From a virus: a stretch of DNA of 64,000 nucleotides. The position numbers and the translations under genes are program-made. The notes beneath the pieces were generated by a model. The model ran no database searches, was not told the DNA's origin, and saw only the letters and a program-made list of their open reading frames with translations. Shown piece by piece: positions 62,537 through 64,000 of this stretch; positions within the stretch are counted from its first letter, which is position 1, and every line of letters starts with the position of its first letter. The stretch covers positions 1-64,000 of the IMG/VR virus record IMGVR_UViG_3300035698_027961; one strand, given 5' to 3'.

Positions 62537-64000
62537 CTAGGTTAAAGGTTCTTCATTTTTAAGATCGGAGATAAATAAATTATAACCATCTATAATTAAT
62601 TGAGTGAGCTCTTCAATAGCCTCTGCTGCATCTTTCTTTGTAGCATCGGCAGGTAGCAAGCCTGAAAACTCTCCAGACTTTATTTTTTCAAACTGCTCTT
62701 TTGATAGCAGGCCCAAAAGGCTGTTCTCTGATATTGTGAATAGCGCTAGAGAAAATACTGCGACATCAATAGTACCTATACCAATATCAACACCAAGTAC
62801 TGTATTTATAGATTGAGCTAGGCCATCTATCTGAATGCCGGATAGGCTCTCTCTTGAAACCTTAAGCTGTCTTTCTTGTTCAATTAATCTTTTTCTCGGA
62901 ACATCTATTATGTTTACCAGGCCGCCCATCATATGAGAATTTTTTATTCCAGAATTTCTCTGTGTCTGAGACTGAAGATCTAAAGCTTCAGAGTTATCTG
63001 CAAGTAAAAACATAATAGAATCTTCAATTAGCCTCTGTTCATTAATTGAGGATTCTTTAATATCATTAACCTTACCTTTGCTCAGGTTACTAAGGTTGAG
63101 CACCCTTTGCTCCCGATTATCCATCGGGCTACTTAAACTTTCATTTTCTTGCTCATAGCTAATTTTAGTCTTATATATTTGATCATTTTGAACAAACTTC
63201 TTTTTAGTCTTCTCTAACTCATCGATAATATTGTCTATGTCATTATACATCTTATAGGCCAAACCCTTAATGGCGCTTCTTAGTCTAAGAATAAATAATG
63301 ATTCCAGTACCCCATAGCTATCAGTGTTTATTTCAGTGCTAACATCGGAAGTTCCGACCAGCTCTCGAAATACCCCTCTTCTTCCGGCGGAAGAGTCTTC
63401 AAATATAGTATCTGTTCCGCTAACTTTGTCTAGACGAATTCTGATGACCGACTCTAATAGTGTGGGCTTGACTTCGTTATTATTAACCTTTCTAACCCTA
63501 GGGTTAGAAAATGGTGGTGCCACCATTTTGCTTGGCTCATTAATTGCGGAAGCTATTTCTATATCCTGTATTGGCGGAATAAGTAAATATGAAAACTTCC
63601 AGAGATCGTCCTCTATTGCGTCTATCTTGGCACTAAAGCCGCTCGCATCAATCTGGCTAAATATTAGATCGACAAAATCTTTATCTATTATAGTTCCTGT
63701 TACTGGGTTTATGTAGCCAGTCTCTTCTTCGTTTAAAGTTATGATCTCAACTTCAATAGTTAGTGGGCTTCCATCTGTATTTAGAACTATATCGTTTTCT
63801 TCATCATATGGCAGCCCTAATAGGGTCGCCCTCTGAAAGTTTGACAGAACTCTGATATTTCTACCAAGCAATGCAATATTATCTTCCTGTATATTATAAA
63901 TGTTGGTATCTATCACTATCCTTCTAGAGTCTTTCTTAACCTTTCTCTCTCTAAGAATAGTTCTCTCCACTTCAGCAAAGGTGGCCTTATATGGAAGTCC
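62537..64000 (-). CDS. Virion structural protein (5' end outside window)
   Basis: The frame stays open to the right edge with a natural-looking sequence ('GLPYKATFAEVE') before the only in-window start, a GTG at 63970 without a ribosome site, so the gene probably begins beyond the window. The visible 488 residues are mixed, with a helical region ('YNDIDNIIDELEKTKKKF') in the middle and a long C-terminal helical part ending in 'AEAIEELTQLIIDGYNLFI'-type sequence. It lies just upstream of gp25, where baseplate or tail-tube connectors are found. No family recognised. Confidence 0.7.
   Translation of the reverse strand, partial: GLPYKATFAEVERTILRERKVKKDSRRIVIDTNIYNIQEDNIALLGRNIRVLSNFQRATLLGLPYDEENDIVLNTDGSPLTIEVEIITLNEEETGYINPVTGTIIDKDFVDLIFSQIDASGFSAKIDAIEDDLWKFSYLLIPPIQDIEIASAINEPSKMVAPPFSNPRVRKVNNNEVKPTLLESVIRIRLDKVSGTDTIFEDSSAGRRGVFRELVGTSDVSTEINTDSYGVLESLFILRLRSAIKGLAYKMYNDIDNIIDELEKTKKKFVQNDQIYKTKISYEQENESLSSPMDNREQRVLNLSNLSKGKVNDIKESSINEQRLIEDSIMFLLADNSEALDLQSQTQRNSGIKNSHMMGGLVNIIDVPRKRLIEQERQLKVSRESLSGIQIDGLAQSINTVLGVDIGIGTIDVAVFSLALFTISENSLLGLLSKEQFEKIKSGEFSGLLPADATKKDAAEAIEELTQLIIDGYNLFISDLKNEEPLT

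Noticed and set aside
1-64000. tRNA genes and CRISPR arrays
   Set aside because: No cloverleaf-compatible sequence was noticed in the short gaps and no regularly spaced repeats were seen; a tRNAscan run would be decisive.

Overview
The window is part of a tailed-bacteriophage genome. Its virion genes encode a gp25-like baseplate protein, a baseplate J-like protein, giant LamG-type virion proteins and a tail-fibre-type repeat, which points to a myovirus-type contractile tail. It also carries phage replication and nucleotide genes: DnaB-like helicase, DnaC-like loader, UvsW-like helicase, NrdAB, Ung and PIN-PhoH. The DNA is AT-rich and nearly all genes lie on the minus strand in tightly overlapping, translationally coupled runs. 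The content suggests a large phage of which this is only a part; both window ends cut through virion genes. The host cannot be read from the sequence. No tRNA, CRISPR array, integrase or transposase was seen, and no gene-free stretch exceeds 300 bases.

Layout in transcription order (right to left). 64000-44399: baseplate and tail genes, namely a partial structural gene, gp25-like, a 1103-aa baseplate J-like protein, a 3247-aa LamG-rich protein and a 1511-aa protein with a dockerin-like calcium-binding pair; a terminator closes the block. 44334-24652: a sugar-metabolism island with ten glycosyltransferase-like genes, GDP-mannose dehydratase, an NAD-sugar epimerase with an extra C-terminal region, a short UDP-sugar dehydrogenase, a sulfotransferase-like protein, a polysaccharide-deacetylase-like protein, a GSCFA protein, methyltransferase-like proteins, thioredoxin and small unknowns. 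24560-23133: a tubulin/FtsZ-like GTPase with its own likely promoter. 23038-15481: replication and repair, namely UvsW-like helicase, Ung, an unknown gene, an LSm/Hfq-like protein, helicase loader, homing-endonuclease-like gene, DnaB-like helicase, small genes and a zinc ribbon. 15470-10370: a complete PrkA-YhbH(DUF444)-SpoVR trio followed by a diadenylate-cyclase (DisA_N) homologue. 10151-5935: NrdA, NrdB and a second homing-endonuclease-like gene, paralogous to the first. 5945-1486: PIN-PhoH, small unknowns, and two isolated plus-strand genes (an unknown with a GTxWCT motif, and a membrane-targeted or secreted trypsin-like protease). 1476-1: tail-fibre-region virion proteins.

How it fits together: NrdAB and thioredoxin supply dNTPs; DnaB, its loader, UvsW and Ung replicate and repair; the baseplate and fibre genes build the tail; the island probably makes or attaches a decorated glycan on the virion, host surface or DNA. 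The most unusual part is the block that joins a bacterial stress/sporulation kinase module (PrkA, YhbH, SpoVR) to a protein that looks like a c-di-AMP synthase. This suggests that the phage manipulates host stress and second-messenger signalling. That role is inference; the domain assignments are visible in the sequence.
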